A model generated the notes under the pieces. It saw only the letters and a list, made by a program, of their open reading frames with translations. It did not search any database and was not told the DNA's origin. A DNA stretch of 64,000 bases, from NCBI GenBank assembly GCA_964016985.1, contig OZ024826.1, forward strand, positions 67,362,768 to 67,426,767, written 5' to 3'. This document shows, piece after piece, positions 21,105 to 35,210 of this stretch (position 1 is the stretch's first letter; each line of letters opens with the position of its first letter). Source of the stretch: Anodontia alba (lineage: Eukaryota > Mollusca > Bivalvia > Lucinida > Lucinidae). Made by a program: the position numbers and the translations under genes.

Positions 21105-21692
21105 TCATGTGATTTGTTTGCTAGGCAAGGAATCTTTACCACAGCATTATAAGGCCAGAGCATTAACTGCGGGTGCGCCGACTGTTCTGAACCTTCGTTG
21201 TCCACCTATTAGATGGTACCTTTTCGTGTGACACGGCTCAAATTACAAAAGGACCTGAATATCATATGCGAACAGTGTAGATCCTGATCAGAGTTCGAAT
21301 ATGCGCGGATTAGACTGTGATAAGATTTCGCAGGTTTGCTGCTTGTTCTCGGGCAATGAATACAGGCAAATATATGCATTACCCGGAAGCAATCGAGCAT
21401 TCATGTACGCTTGCATACAAAACATGCATGCATGCGTGCGTGCCTTCCTGCCTGTGTCATAGACACATACGGACAAGTGCATGATAACATACGAACATGC
21501 GTGCGTTCGTGCATGAATGCATGCATGAGGCATATGCATGCATTATCATTATCATCATCATTACTACCGTATTTGCTCTAAATATTGGGACAACTTAACC
21601 CATTGTCATATCTGTCCTAAAATTTAAACAAGACCAGTTTACTACCTTTTGACATGTCTAACATGTCGCTGGATGAGTGGCAAACAATGTAG

Positions 21693-21732
21693 GCCCTGAT
21701 CAAACGCCGCGTTCTGCGGCGTCTGATCAGGG
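21693..21732. repeat. Strong palindrome, P2
   Basis: Same CCCTGATCA / ACGCCGC hairpin as in P1, unchanged in both arms. Confidence 0.6.
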
Positions 21733-23650
21733 TCTACAGTGTTCGCTCAGGCCTGCTGTCCGAATACTAAAGGTTATTACGGTATTATCATTACGAACGG
21801 TAACTAATGCAGGCTAATCTGTCTACAATCGTCAAAAGACCCATTTCTCATATTCAGGCCATTATCATTATTATAAGTAGAAGTAGTAGCGGTAGTTGTA
21901 GTAATAGTATGAATCGACATAGGAGAAAAGGGCCAACCTAGCAAACAACGGATACTAAGAACCATATATGCACCCGCGCAGTCTGAACAGGGATTTTCTA
22001 TTTGACGATGTTTCCCCTAAATATTCAGACACTTCAGCTCTTACCGTACTTGCCCTAATAATTTGAAACGTCCATTTGGCTACCTGTTGATGTGTCCAAG
22101 AAGTGCAGGACGAGAGACTTACAGTGTAGACCCTGATCAGAAGCTGCTTTCTGCTATGTCTTCACTGATTACCAAGGCCTGACAGTCCGAAAGGATAAAC
22201 ACGGTACTTATGTTTTTACCATAACTCAATAATTCCGTGACAGTGTAGTGAAACTTTCATGATGTGTAATCATGCAAGCTGATCTGGGTTTTTCTGTTCA
22301 CATTTGTGATGAGGTACATTTTCTCAGGTTACGGGTTTCATTTTTATAAGCCGAAACTTGAGGACCCTGATAGGGTTTACTGATTGATTAGAAATGGCCA
22401 TTTTCTATACTGAATAGAGGAAAATTAGTAAAAAAAAAAAAAAAAAAGACTGTACAGATTATAGTAAAATGAGGGCATAGAAATAAAGAAAACATGTAAA
22501 GAATAGCAGAAAAAAAAACCCTATAAAACACCTGATTAGTGAGAAGTAAAAATATAATGAATAAGCATAATTAAAAAAGGAAAGAAAGTTGTGCATATAA
22601 TATGACAATATTATTTTTTGGAAACTCATGCTGCTTGTATAGTGTTAAATTTGACATTTAAAGAATAAGAGATACGTTTTCTAAATAATAAACTAAAATT
22701 TAAAAGAAAGAGACCAATATGGGTAATTTTTTAACCAGTGAATTTCAGAATCCCCCTTCCCTTTCTTCCCTCTCCCCCGCCCCGCCACATCAAGACCCTA
22801 AAACATATGAAAAAAGCAATATGGCGCATTCGAACAGCAAAGACTTAAAACAGGATACGCATCCAAATGCAGACATCGAGGGGAATCCAACCAAAGACAT
22901 AAAACGGTGCGCATTGTAAAAAATAATATATACGAATTAGTGTTTCATACATGACGCAGCTGTTGAGTCTAGTACCTGCAGAACTAATTCAAACCTGCAT
23001 TCTGTTTCACTCGTTAGTACGTGAAATAAATCAAATGTTCAATTAATGTAGGGATGTGGTTCAGTTTTATTTACAATAATAATTCAGAGGGGTAATAATG
23101 CGGAAAAACACGCTAGCTCCACATTGTGGCAGTCAAATACGTGTAGCCAAGATTATAAAACGCTCATTTAATACACTTCTGCATGTCTGTCCGTATCGGG
23201 TAGAAACAAAGAGCTCTCGTCTTTTCAATGGAGTTAACGGCAACGCCAAGCCGGTTAGTTCTTCGATGGGTGAACTTACACTACCGAGTGCTGCAGATTT
23301 TTCATGTATTTTTTCTCTCTCTTTTTCTGTACCTGCTTATTTTTTTTTCTCATCAGTTTGTCACTCATAGCAATAATTCTGTTTGCGTATCCTGACATGG
23401 CTGATTTTATTTAGTTCTTAATTTGTAGTAGAAAAGACTACACCACATCCGCCTGTCTGTTGTATTAAGACATATTATACGCACAAATCCTTACACAGTG
23501 TAATACCATATGCGAACAGATAAACCCAGACCAGTGTCAGTCAGCACATTTGATGAGTCAGGCCAGTGCTGTACAAAAATATCAAATGCAAAAGACTCTG
23601 TTTTGCTATCTAATGCAAAGACTCTGGTTTTGCTAAGTGGCGCGGAAATG

Positions 23651-23695
23651 ATTGGTTAAAATTGGCGACGTCATAATAACGTTGCCACGGGTAAC
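23651..23695 (+). promoter_or_regulatory. CCAAT / CRE / X-box-like cluster, P2 second copy
   Basis: ATTGG, GACGTCA and GTTGCCACGGGTAAC within 45 bp; all three sites intact. Confidence 0.4.
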
Positions 23696-24211
23696 GTAAT
23701 TTTTGCCGACGTTCACTTGTGAAAACTGTCTCTCTTTCTGTCTTGGTGTTTGTTCCTTTGAATTGTTAATGTCCCATGTAATGTGTAAGTAAAATTTTTA
23801 TAATTTATTGTAGTAGGTTGTAGTATTTTATATTGTACTGTTTAACTCTTATGATGCGAAAAGGTGACATGTTATATGCAAGCAATGACGGACCAAATCA
23901 AACTTACAGTCGTTCTTTATCGATATATTCAACATGTTTTCACTGATTTCGTATGCGGGAAACGAAGGCCCTGATCAGACTGTGCGGATGCGCAAACGGA
24001 TCTGAGCATCACCATTCGCATATTATATAGATGGGGCGTTTACACACATTGCGTATCACTTTATTCTTAATTTAAAATTTTAGGATAGTCACGCAAAATT
24101 TCTGCTTAACTAATACGCGAACATAGAAGATTCGCTTTAGCCTGTTGATTTGATAGGCCTACTCTGCTAGTCGAAATATACTCTCAGCCTCTTTATTTGT
24201 CTTTAGAAATA

Positions 24212-24266
<55 letters not shown>
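24212..24266. repeat. (TTA)n microsatellite, P2
   Basis: About 18 units; longest of the three P-block alleles. Confidence 0.85.
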
Positions 24267-25113
24267 GACGTCCTTTGTAGAATATGAATTTGATTTGAAG
24301 AAATCTGAACCGTACCACGCTTCGACCGTACGAGAACAGAGAAAGACCATACCATAGTGTGCATCCTGATTAATGAGTGCCTGCGCTTTATGCTTACTGA
24401 ATAACTGGATAATGCATTACTTACAGACGTCAGAGTTCTTAATTAGGTTGTGGAAATGAGCAGGCTGACCCGTCTTCGCTGTTCGCGCATGTTTCTCATA
24501 GCATGACTCATTAATATTCGGCATCACATTGTGCGAATAATAATAATAATGATAATAATAATAATAGCGAATAGCAAATTGCATGAACCGAGATGAGCCT
24601 TTACTATTCACAAAATCTATTAGGGTATTTTCTAACTTGCGGTATATATACAAGGAGAAAGAAGAACAAAAATATGAGCAGGCTGAGTGGGTCGGGTCTT
24701 GGGTTTCACATTGGTACAAAGATAGATTAAATGAGTTTTTGTGTTTTTTTTTTTTTGTTTTTTGTTTTTTTTTTTAATTATCATTTTTCATTTTTTATAT
24801 GCTGTAATAAAAAGAAAGAGCGACAATCACATGGGGTTCTTTCAGGAATATTTGATGGCCCTTTAAAGGGCCAAAATTAATTAGTCGTATCTACGGCCTG
24901 ATCAGGCCGTACAGACTGCAGTCGTCGTCGTTTTGTAGGTATTGCCTAGACAAATGCTGCTGTAATCTTGTATTTCTCTGTCTTCTCTTCCTTGCCAGCA
25001 TTGTCTTTCTTTCTTCTTCGCATATCTTCATTGCCAATCTTCCCTCTGCATGCCAGTAGGTATCGCGACGTTCCATATCTATTGTGTTCTGTCAGACGTT
25101 AATTCGACAAACT

Positions 25114-25126
25114 GAACGGCGCATTG
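25114..25126. repeat. LINE-T target-site duplication, left end of copy C
   Basis: GAACGGCGCATTG between the ACAAACT end of P2 and the (GTT)n tail complement. Confidence 0.88.
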
Positions 25127-25155
25127 TTGTTGTTGTTGTTCAGTTTATATCTTCA

Positions 25156-25204
25156 GTACAGGGGGTCCCAGGGTACGAAACCATAACAGGCACAACCCCT
25201 GTAC
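25156..25204 (-). ncRNA. Tail-proximal hairpin, copy C
   Basis: GTACAGGGG/CCCCTGTAC, as in copy B. Confidence 0.55.
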
Positions 25205-27858
25205 CTAAGTCCGTGCGTCGTCTTTCATATGTCATTTTCTTCTTTGCGTCGGTCTTGCTTGCTTTCGTCAAGTCAGGAGGAGGAAATGGCGGTTAATCAT
25301 GTGCGACTGTGCAAGGTCTGGGCAACTCTTTGCACTTGCTTTTGGCGTCGTGTCTTCGTGGCAACTTCCTTTTGGACTAGCTCGCTTTGGAGGGCCTTTG
25401 AGAATCCGGTTACTACGGGATGTACGGGTGCCGCTGCCCCCGCGGGGGTAGCTGGGGCCTGTGTTTGATTGAGTCTGGGGATTGTACACTTTTTAGAGTG
25501 CAGGGTGGACCTTACTTGAATGAGGATCGGATGACGCCGTAACATATATTCTTCCCGCCCTTTCCGGGAGGGGTATATTCTGGGTACACTCTACCTGGTT
25601 GAATATTGCCATTTACAGAGTGTTCCGCTTTAAGTTGTGAATTTTGAAATCCTCTATCTAATCTTTGCAGCTTTAATCACGGCCTCTCTAGGTCTAAGTT
25701 GCCTAGACTGGCCCGCTAATTTGGTTTGTAGTCTATGGGACTTGCGTTTTCTATGGGTGGCAGTAAGTTATGTTGCTGGGGGTTATGGACATGCTCGTTT
25801 TCTTTTCCAGTTGTTTGCAATTTTGATGACTCTTCTGAATTAGATATACGTTTGATGTATATCTCCTTATTTGTCGATCAGGAGGGTGTGAGAAGTTTCT
25901 GGGGTGTTAGTTGTTAGTGCATCCTGTTGGTTTCTTCTTCACATTGTTGGTTGGTTGGCGTGACGCCAGGCCGCAGTATGTGTTTTTAGGTATTACACCA
26001 TACTCCGTACCCGCGGTGCACTGCCTGTTAGTAAAACGAAAAAAAAATAAATAAAAAGAAACAAAAGAAAAAAAAACAACTTTGGGCTGGGGTGGGGTGG
26101 AGGAAGGGTTTGTACAGTGGAGGCCACTGTATAAGTGGTAAATTTAAGAAGGATACTTATCAGTGAGAGGTTAAAGTGTTAAAGTGTTAAATGTTAGTAT
26201 CCTGTGAGGCGTGGGGGTGCGGGGGCGCCGTGTTTGAATACGGCTGGTCCTTTGAGGGTGGGGGGAGGATGCAGTAGTGCTTGAGCATGTCTCCGGAGTG
26301 CTTGTGATTGTGATATCAGGGCTTTGATGACCCTGTTTTCGTTGCTCTTGTTAGTGAGGACCTTAGGTTACTGTTAGTTCACGTTTTGTCGGCTGAGGAA
26401 GGGGAGGTAATTAGTGTTGTTATGAGTTACTGCAGCCGGATAGCTATCTTATACCTAAGTTGGGAGGTGATATATTAGTAATTCCTCTTCTTTTATCCTC
26501 ATTTGATTCCTTGTCCAACGTTGTTCTTTGCAGCTGTGCCGAAACATCAACAGTCACGCCAATGAAAGACCGTGTGTGGTCTTGCTCCGATAGACAAGGC
26601 AGAGACTCTATTTGGTATTAATTTTTGCGCCAACTTAATATTTTAGAAAGTAGATCTCTATGCTTTCTAACCAACAGTTTGCCCTAACAGATTGTTAGTC
26701 GATGCTTTCGACTCGTCCTAGGAGGCAGCTTGTTGCATGTAGGACGTTGATAGACAGCTTTTATATTGATGATTTTTATTTTTATGTTTTTTATTTGGTT
26801 TTTGTATATAATAGTTTTTTTGGTATTCGGCAGCTCCCCCATATACACCCGGTTTTTTGTCCGTGTCCATATGGGAGTGAGGTCGAATTTTTTTTTTTTT
26901 TTTTTTTTTTTTATTATAACATACACTGTAAGACAAATACGGTACGGGACATTACATCTGTTTACCTGTGTTGTTCTACGTATACTGATACCTACTGATA
27001 CCTACTCTGGACACTGGACCACAGAAGCTGAAAACATTTATACGAACAAACATATATGGACTTTTTGGAGAAGTATGGTACTGGTTGGAACTTTTCTGCG
27101 AGTTTGGGGGAGCGGGGGGGTGTGTGGGGGAGCGGTTTATAAGAAATCGGTCCCTGAACATGTTTATAGTTTGATCTTTGATCATGTTTCCTTTTCTGCC
27201 CAGCCTCGAGTGCTTGCATCAATTTGCTGTTCGCTATACTGAATGACCTGTTTGTTTTGATGCTTTCTTTAGCGGACACGTCTTGTAGGTCAATTCCAAT
27301 GTTTACATATTTTTGCACCAGATAAGTGGTGGTTATTGGGAGAGACTTAACTGATCCAGGGCTTTTTGCTGTATGCAGAAAAGGGCTGTATAGACCTTAA
27401 TTTGGCCGAGATTCCTCGGGTTTTCATTTGTTTCTGTCTTTAGTGTTCTACTTTCTACTTGAGAGAGAGAGAGAAAAAAAATTCTTGCCTATGTTACTAC
27501 GTCTACATTCTACATTCTACATTAATTATTTTTGTAACTAATTTGTGATCTCTTCTTCTTCTTCTTCATATTCCAGGTCTTTTCATCTTCGGACCGGATT
27601 TTTGCGTTATTGTCCGATTTTCCTATGTACTACTGTACTACTACTCTACTACTTTTAAAACCAGAAAGGGGGGTTATTACATAAGTTGTTTTGATATTGA
27701 TATGGATTTGGTAAAGTTTAGCTTTTTGAGGGTTGGGCAGTGATTCAGAATTTTCTAGCTCTGCCCTTTTCATCACTCCTGTGTTTGTTTTTTGTTATTG
27801 AGTTGTTTCCCTTGTTCTTCAGGATCATTTTTAGCCATTTTTGCTTATTCGTTTGTAG

Positions 27859-27902
27859 CACTTGACCGAAAGGTCGAAATTTTGAAAGCGAAATGTCAAG
27901 TG
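27859..27902 (-). ncRNA. CACTTGAC stem element, copy C
   Basis: Outer 8-bp stem and the GACC/GGTC inner hairpin are both intact; one substitution in the linker. Confidence 0.4.
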
Positions 27903-28148
27903 CGCCATGAAATTTGAATTATTTGTTTGTTTTGCTATAATTTTCCGGGGTGTCGTCCTGGTTAAATTTTTACCACTCCTTTTTTATGTGTTGTCATTTG
28001 GGAGAAGGATTTCCTTCTCCCCAATGGCAGCTTTTCGCTGTTGCGGAGAGATGTAGGATTCTTGTTTCCTTCTTTCGGAGTAATCGTCTGGGCAGAGCGA
28101 GTTGTTCCGGGGCGGTGGGGGTGGGGGTGGCGTCCGGGTATTTTGTTC

Positions 28149-28588
28149 GCCCAATCAGCGGTATAAAGACACCAGATCGTGGGTATCTTTTCAGCATGCA
28201 CTTGGGCTTACTAGTACCCGCACGCCCGGTACTAGTCCCTTTCTGTGTTTATTACCGGGGTACCTGTACTTTTTTTTTCTTCCCTTACGTTTGCCTTGGC
28301 GGCGGAGCACTTCGTCCGCCCAGTCAGCGTTATAAGGATACCAGTGCGTGGGTATCCTTTCAGCATGCACTTGGGCTTACTTGTACTTGTTCGCCTGTTA
28401 CTAGAGGGGTTGCGCCGGGGTTAAATTAGTATTTACGTGAGTTGGGGTGGGCTGATTTTTTCCTATAAAATCTAAGTTTGGGTTGTCTAATAGCTCGGAC
28501 GTTTTTTTCTGTTTGTTTTGGCGACCGGGTTGCTACAAGCGTTATTAAGATACCAGACCATAGGTATCTTTTCAGCACGCACTTGGGT
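28149..28588 (-). ncRNA. Three-fold 59-nt structured RNA motif, copy C
   Basis: Units at 28149-28207, 28318-28376 and about 28530-28588. Units 1 and 2 keep both stems. Unit 3 has lost its outer left arm to a local rearrangement (TTGCTACAAGCG in place of the GCCCTACCAGCG seen elsewhere) but keeps the inner hairpin. Confidence 0.5.
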
Positions 28589-29827
28589 TTACTAGTACCC
28601 GGCCCCCGGGGTCAAGGTACTATTTATGTGGGGGTGGGGGTATTTAGTGTCTTAAGGGGTCGTCATAGCCGGGAATACTTTCTTTTAATATGGGCACTCG
28701 GGCAGGGTACTTAGACCTGTTCCCATAGGTTTCAACTTAAATTACTGTTTCGTATCCTGTTTCTATTATGTAATGAAACAGGATTTCCCTTATCTCTTGT
28801 TCACGCGTGTTAAGGAGCAATCTTACATCGACATTTTTTGGGTCCCTGTAGTCATTGTTGTCGTAATGCTCAGCGAGCGAATTGAGCATTAGTTGCCTGG
28901 CTGTTGTGTGCCTCGTGCAATATAGCAGAAAATGATCGGTATATTCAATTTCTTTGCAGTGTGGGCAAATGGGATCCGCTTCCCCGTGTTTTTTATTATT
29001 TCCCCTTAATCCATTATCCCCCATTCTTAGTCTGGTGAATATTCGGTCTAGGCGTCTATTGTCACTATATTGCGTTAATGTGTTGGGCAGGGTTGGGTCA
29101 ATTTCGTGTCTGAATCCATGGTGATCCTTCCACTCTTTGGCCCATTCCTGCCTTAGTTTTGCCTTTATGATAGGGTAAATTTCTTGGTGCGTGGTTAACA
29201 GATCCACAATTTTGCCCGTATTTAGGGCACTTTTTGCTGCGGCGTCTGCCATTTCATTTTCCTCTATACTACAGTGCGACGGGACCCAATCAATGTCGAC
29301 TTTTATCCCTCTTTTTAGTACGCAGTGTATTAGGTACAGGACATGATCTAATACGTGTTGACGGGTGCGACTTTTTCCGGAATGTATGCTTTGTATTTCG
29401 CTCAGTGAGTCTGACAGGATAGCCATTTTGAAGTCTAATTTATTATCTAAAATCCACTGTAGCGCTTTCTGAATTGCTATTAATTCTGCTGTATATACTG
29501 TTAAATTTTCGTTTAGTTTGTATTTCTTAGTCACGTTAAGAGAGGGTATGACAAATGCGCACCCTGTTTTTTGTTTTTCCGAATCTTTACTACCGTCTGT
29601 AAAAAATTTTAAATAGTTCCAGTATTTGTGTTTTAGGTATTTTTCGGTAATTCGTTTACTTTCTAGGTTTGAGGTTTTTTTCTTATCGATTTGTTTTGAT
29701 AATTCGAATTTTGGCGTAATACTGGATATGTTGTGTTTTTTCCTTTATTTTATCGGCTGTATTTTTATTTTTTCAAGATCGTGTTTTTTAATCAGGTCCT
29801 GTACCGATATATTGTAGGGGACCTTAT

Positions 29828-29860
<33 letters not shown>
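29828..29860. repeat. Expanded T run in ORF2 of copy C1
   Basis: A T/A-run of about 30 bases where other copies have about 8-9. It reads as poly-Lys on the element strand and disrupts the linker before RNase H. Confidence 0.8.
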
Positions 29861-30896
29861 AGTCTTTTCCTTAAAGTATCATACATTACATGGGGTTGCG
29901 TCATGCTATTTATCGGGAGATTTTCACCATGGCAACTGGATCGGGCCCAGTATTTTAATTGCATTTCCTCCCTTCGTTTTTGTAGCGGCATGATATTGCA
30001 TTCCACTTCTAGACTGAAGTTTTGCGTCCCTTTGTAAGCTCCCGTAGCGATTCGGAGGGCTGTTGCTTGTATTGTGTCAAGTTTTCTTAGTAGCCAATTT
30101 GAGGCACAGTTGTATGCTTGACATCCATAATCTATGTTGCTCCTTATTAAAGATTTATAGAGTTGGATTAGGTTTTTTTTATCTGCGCCATAATATGTCC
30201 CTGAGACCAGCCTCATTAGATTGAGGTCTTTTTGGCAATTTCCCACCAGATTTTTAACGTGCTTAGACCACGTTAGACGGTGATCGAAAATCATCCCCAA
30301 AAATTTGGCCTCTGCTGAAAATTCTAGTTTTTTATCTCCCAGTTGAAGTTTTGGGACCAGTTGGACGGTTGAAAATCTCCTGTTAAATATTACGCATTTC
30401 GTTTTGTCCGCTGATATTTTGAAGCCCCATTCCTTACACCAATTGTGGATTATGTTTAGAGCTTGTTGGAGGATTTTGATCGCGGTTTTTGGTTTATTCG
30501 CGCATTGTCATATTGCTCCATCATCCGCAAATTGTGACAAATCAATTGGTAAAGACTCAAGTGCCTCGTATAGAGTGTTTATGATTAAGTTGAATAGGAT
30601 GGCTGACAGCACTGCACCCTGTGGAGATCCATTAAGACAGCCTCTTAGGTCGGACAGGACGGTACCTAATTTCACTTGGATTTTACGGCCCGTTAAGAAA
30701 TCCTGGATCCAGAGCAGCATGTTTCCTTCTATGCCGAACTGGACTAATTTTTGTAGGACACCTTTTCTCCACATGAGATCGAAGGCTTTCTCTAGGTCTA
30801 AAAATACCGCGCAGCAAGATCTTTTGCGTAGTCGGGCTGTTTTGATGGCCGACGTTAACCGCAAGATCTGGTCTATTGTGGACCTGTTTTTAGCTC

Positions 30897-30919
30897 ACCT
30901 GAGCCGAAGGCTCAAGGTG
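30897..30919 (-). other. Helentron terminal hairpin
   Basis: GAGCC-GAA-GGCTC flanked by CACCT and AAGGTG, an almost perfect palindrome a few bases inside the element end. It is comparable to the 3' stem-loop that acts as the transposition terminator in Helitron-type elements. Confidence 0.6.
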
Positions 30920-30939
30920 AGGTATTGTGATCACTCACC

Positions 30940-30991
30940 GTCCGTCGTCGTCGTCGTCGTCGTCCGTCTGTCCGTCCGTCCGTCCGTCCGT
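30940..30991. repeat. (GTC)n / (CCGT)n microsatellite in the Helentron
   Basis: About six GTC units followed by about eight CCGT-type units (ACGG on the element strand), sitting between the core repeats and the terminal hairpin as in pearl elements. Confidence 0.8.
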
Positions 30992-31154
30992 TCACAATCT
31001 TTAATCAACATCTCCTCCTAAACCACTGATTGGATTTTGACCAAATTTCACAGGAATGATCCTTGGTTGATCCTCTTTCAAAGTTGTTCAAATGGTTCCG
31101 GTCCATTGCATATCTAGGTCACAGGAGCTAAAAATAGATTTTTTAACTAAAAAC

Positions 31155-34100
31155 TCAAAAAATCTTCTCGTCAGAAAGCACTGGACCGATTTCAATAAAA
31201 TTTTGCCGAAATGTTTCTTTGGTGATCCTCTACCAAGATTGTTCAAGCCATTTGGATTCGTCAAAAAACATGGCCGCCAGGGGACGGGGCTTATTTTCCC
31301 TATATTATCTATATAGAAAACTTTAAAAATCTTCTTGTCAGAAACCACTGGACCAATTTCAATATAATTTTGCAGAAATGTTCCTTTGGTGATCCTCTAC
31401 CAATATTGTTTAAGCCTTTTGGATTCGTCAAAAAACATGGCCGCCAGGGGGCGGGGCTTATTTTCCCTATATATCTGTATAGAAAACTTTAAAAATCTTC
31501 TTGTCAGAAACCACTAGACCGATTTCAATAAAATTTTGCAGAAATGTTTCTTTGGTGGTCCTCCACCAAGATTGTTCGAGACATTTGGATTCATAAAAAA
31601 ACATGGCCGCCAGGGGACGGGGCTAATTTTCCCTATATATCTATATAGAAAACTTTAAAAATCAATCTTCTCAGAAACCACTGGACCAGTTTCAAATATT
31701 ATTTTGCAGAAATGTTCCTTAGGTGATCCTCTACCAAAATTGTTCAAGCCTTTTGGATTCGTCAAAAAACATGGCCGCCAGAGGGCGGGGCTTATTTTCC
31801 CTATATATCTGTATAGAAAACTTTAAAAATCTTCTTGTCAGAAACCACTGGACCGATTTCAATATAGTTTTGCAGAAATGTTTCTTTGGTGATCCTCTAC
31901 CAAGATTGTTCAAGACATTTGGATTGGTCAAAAAACATGTCTGCCAGGGGGGTGGGGCTTATTTTCCCTATATATCTATATAGAAAACTTTAAAAATCTT
32001 CTTGTCCGAAACCACTGGACCGATTTCAATATAATTTTGCAGAAATGTTTTTTTGGTAATCCTCTACCAAGATTGTTCAAGCCATTTGGATTCATCAAAA
32101 AACATGGCCGCCAGGGGGCGGGGCTTATTTCCCTAAATATCGATATATAAATCTTTAAAAATCTTCTTGTCAGATACCACTAGACCGATTTCAATATAAT
32201 TTTGCAGAAATGTTCCTTTGGTGATCCTCTACCAAGATTGTTCAAGACATTTGGATTCGTCAAAAAACATGGCCGCCAGGGGGCGGGGCTTTTTTTCCCT
32301 TTACATCTATATAGAAAACTTTAAAAAATCTTCTTGTCAGAAACCACTGGACCGATTTCAATATAATTTTGCAGTAATGTTCCTTTAATTATCATCTACC
32401 AGGATTGTTCAAGCCATTTGGATTCGTCAAAAAACATGGCCGCCAGGGGGCGGGGCTTATTTTCCCTATATATCTATATAGAAAACTTTAAAAATCTTCT
32501 TGTCTGAAACCACTGGACCGATTTCAATATAATTTTGCAAAAATGTTCTTTTGGTGATCCTCTAGGAAGATTGTTCAAGCCATTTGGATTCGTCATAAAA
32601 TATGGCCGCCAGGGGGGGGCGCGGCTTATTTTCCCTATATATCTATATAGAAAAGTTTAAAAATCTTCTTGTCCGAAACCACTGGACCGATTTCAATATA
32701 ATTTTGCAAAATGTTCCTTTGGTGATGCTCTACCAAGATTGTTCAAGCCATTTGGATTCGTCAAAAAACATGGCCGCTAGGGGGCAGGGCTTATTTTCCC
32801 TATATATCTATGTAGAAAACTTTAAAAATCTTCTTGTCCGAAACCACTGGACCGATTTCAATATAATTTTGCTGAAATGTTCCTTTGGTGATCCTGTTGC
32901 AAGATTGTTCAAGCCATTTGGATTCGTCAAAAAACATGGCCGCCAGGGGGGCAATTTTAAAAATCTTCTTGTCCGAAACCACTGGACAGATTTCCATATA
33001 ATTTTGCAAAAATGTTCCTTTGGTGATCCTGTTGCTAGATTGTTCAAGCCATTTGGATTCGTCAAAAAACATGGACGCCAGGGGGGCGGGGCTTATTTTC
33101 CCTATGTAATCTATATAGAAAACTTTAAAAATCTTCTTGTCCAAACCACTGGACCGATTTCAATATAATTTTGCAAAAATGTTCCTTTGGTGATCCTCTA
33201 CCAAGATTGTTCAAGCCATTTGGATTTGTCAAAAACCATGGCCACCAGGGGGCGGGGCTTATTTTCCCTATATATCTATATAGAAAAGTTTAAAAATCTT
33301 CTTGTCTAAAACCACTGGACCGATTTCAACATAATTTTGCAGAACTGTTCCCTTGGTGATCCTGTACCAAGATTGTTCAAGCCATTTGGATTTGTCAAAA
33401 AAACATGGCCGCCAGGGGGCGGGGCCCTTTTTTCACTATATATCTGTATAGAAAACTTTAAAAATCTTCTTGTCCGAAACCACTGGACCGATTTCCATAT
33501 GATTTTGCAGAAATGTTCCTTTGGTTATCCTGTTGCAAGATTGTTCAAGCCATTTGGATTTGTCAAAAAACATGGCCGCCAGGGGGGCTGGGCTTATTTT
33601 CCTTATATATCTATATAGAAAACTTTAAAAATCTTCTTGTCATAAAGCACTGGACGGATTTCAATATAATTTTACAGTAATGTTTCTTCGATGATCCTCG
33701 ACCAAGATTGTTCAAGCCGCCATGATTCGTTAAAAAACATGGCCGCTAGGGGGCGGGGTTAATTTTTCATATATATATATATAGAAAACTTTAAAAATCT
33801 TCATGTCATAAACGACTGGACCGATTTCAATATAACTTGGCAGAAATGTTTCCTTAGTGACCCTCTATCAACATTGTTCAAGCCGTCATGATTTGTCAAA
33901 AAACATGGCCTCTAGAGGGTGCGGGGATTATTTTCAATATATATCTATATAGAAAACTTGAAAAAATCTTGTCGTCAGAAACCACAGTACTGATTTCAAT
34001 ATAACTTCACAGAAATGTTTCCTTGGTGACCCTTTACCAAGATTGTTCAAACCGTTATGATTTGTCAAAAAACATGGCCGCTAGGGGGCGGGGCTTATTT

Positions 34101-35210
34101 TCCTATATATCTATATAGAAAATTTTAATAGTCTTTTCAGAAACCACTGGACCGATTTCAATGTAAGATTGCAGGAATGTTTCTTATGTAACCCTCTATC
34201 AAGATTATTCAAGCCGTCATGATTCGTCAAAAAACATGGCCGCCAGGAGTCGGGGCTTATTTTCCTAATATATCTATAGAAAACTTTAAAACTCTTCTTG
34301 TCAGAAACCACTGAACTGATTTCATTATAACTTTGCAGAAACGTTTCCTTGGTGACCCTCTACTAAGATTGTTCAAGTTATCATGATTCGTCAAAAAACA
34401 TGGCTGCCGGGGGCAGGCCTTATTTTCCCTATATATCTATATATAAAACTTTAAAAATCTTCTTTTCAGAAACCAATGGACCGATTTCAATACAACTTGG
34501 CAGGAATGTTTCTTTGGTGACCCTCTACAAAGATTGTTCAAGCCGTCATGATTCATCAAAAAACATGACCGCTAGGGGGCGGGGCTTATTTTCCCTATAT
34601 ATCTATATAGAAAACTTTAAAAATCTTCTCGTAAGAAACAGTTGGACCGAGTTCAATGTAACTTGGCAGGAATGTTGCTTTGGTGACCTTCTACCAAGAT
34701 TGTTCAAGCCTTCATGATATGTCAAAAACCATGGCCCCCAGGGAGGCGGGGCTTATTTTTCATCTATATCTGCATAGAAAATTTTAAAATTCTTATTTTC
34801 ACATACCCCATGACCGATTTCAATATTACTTGGCTGGAATGTTGCTTTGGTGAACCTCTATCAAGATTGTACAAGCAGTCATGATTCGTCAAAAAACATG
34901 GCTGCCATGGGGTGGGGCTTATTTTCCCTATGTATCTAAATAGAAAACTTTAAAAATCTTCTTGTCAGAAACCACTGAACAGATTTCAATATAACTTGGC
35001 AGGAATATTTCTTTGGTGACCCTCTACCAAGTTTGATCAAGCTTTCATGATTCGTCAAAAAACATGGCCGTTAGGGCGTAGGGCTTTATAGCTATATAAA
35101 ACTTTTTAAACCACTGGACCAATTTCAATATAACTTGGCAGAAATGTTCCCTTGGTGACCCTCTTTTAAGATTCAGTTCAAGTCGTCAAGATTTGTAAAA
35201 AAAAACATGG
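31155..35210. repeat. Tandem array of about 25 units of roughly 165 bp
   Basis: Each unit contains CCACTGGACCGATTTC, ATGTTYCTTTGGTGATCCTC, AAACATGGCCGCCAGGGG and TATCTATATAGAAAACTTTA. Units near the left are similar to one another; from about 33700 rightward they share a different variant (CATGATTCGT in place of TTTGGATTCGT), so there are at least two unit subtypes in blocks. One unit at about 32945-33075 is about 30 bp short. Short ORFs through the array are by-products of the period (165 = 3 x 55). Confidence 0.9.

Larger units (their letters stand above)
20362..25113. repeat. P block, copy 2
   Basis: Near-identical to P1 and P3. Relative to P1 it carries an additional 155 bp (22251-22410) and a GGGCCAAAATTAATTAGTCG segment near 24868 that P1 lacks. 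No coding sequence recognised. The 66-codon ORF at 22719 has a premature stop relative to P1 and P3, which argues against it being a gene. Confidence 0.75.
25127..28736 (-). other. LINE-T copy C 3' region (3.6 kb)
   Basis: Collinear with copy B but without B's duplications. Contains the tail-proximal hairpin (25156-25204), a T run (26889-26911), a short G-rich tract (about 27103-27130), the CACTTGAC element (27859-27902) and the three-fold motif (28149-28588). No coding sequence recognised. Confidence 0.7.

Noticed and set aside
32602..33168. A 188-codon ORF in the Helentron core repeats
   Set aside because: The unit length of 165 bp is divisible by three, so any frame lacking a stop in one unit stays open across several. 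The repeated peptide has no domain and changes with indels.
31155..35210. CRISPR-like array
   Set aside because: Units are contiguous, about 165 bp, with no spacers; the context is a eukaryotic transposon.
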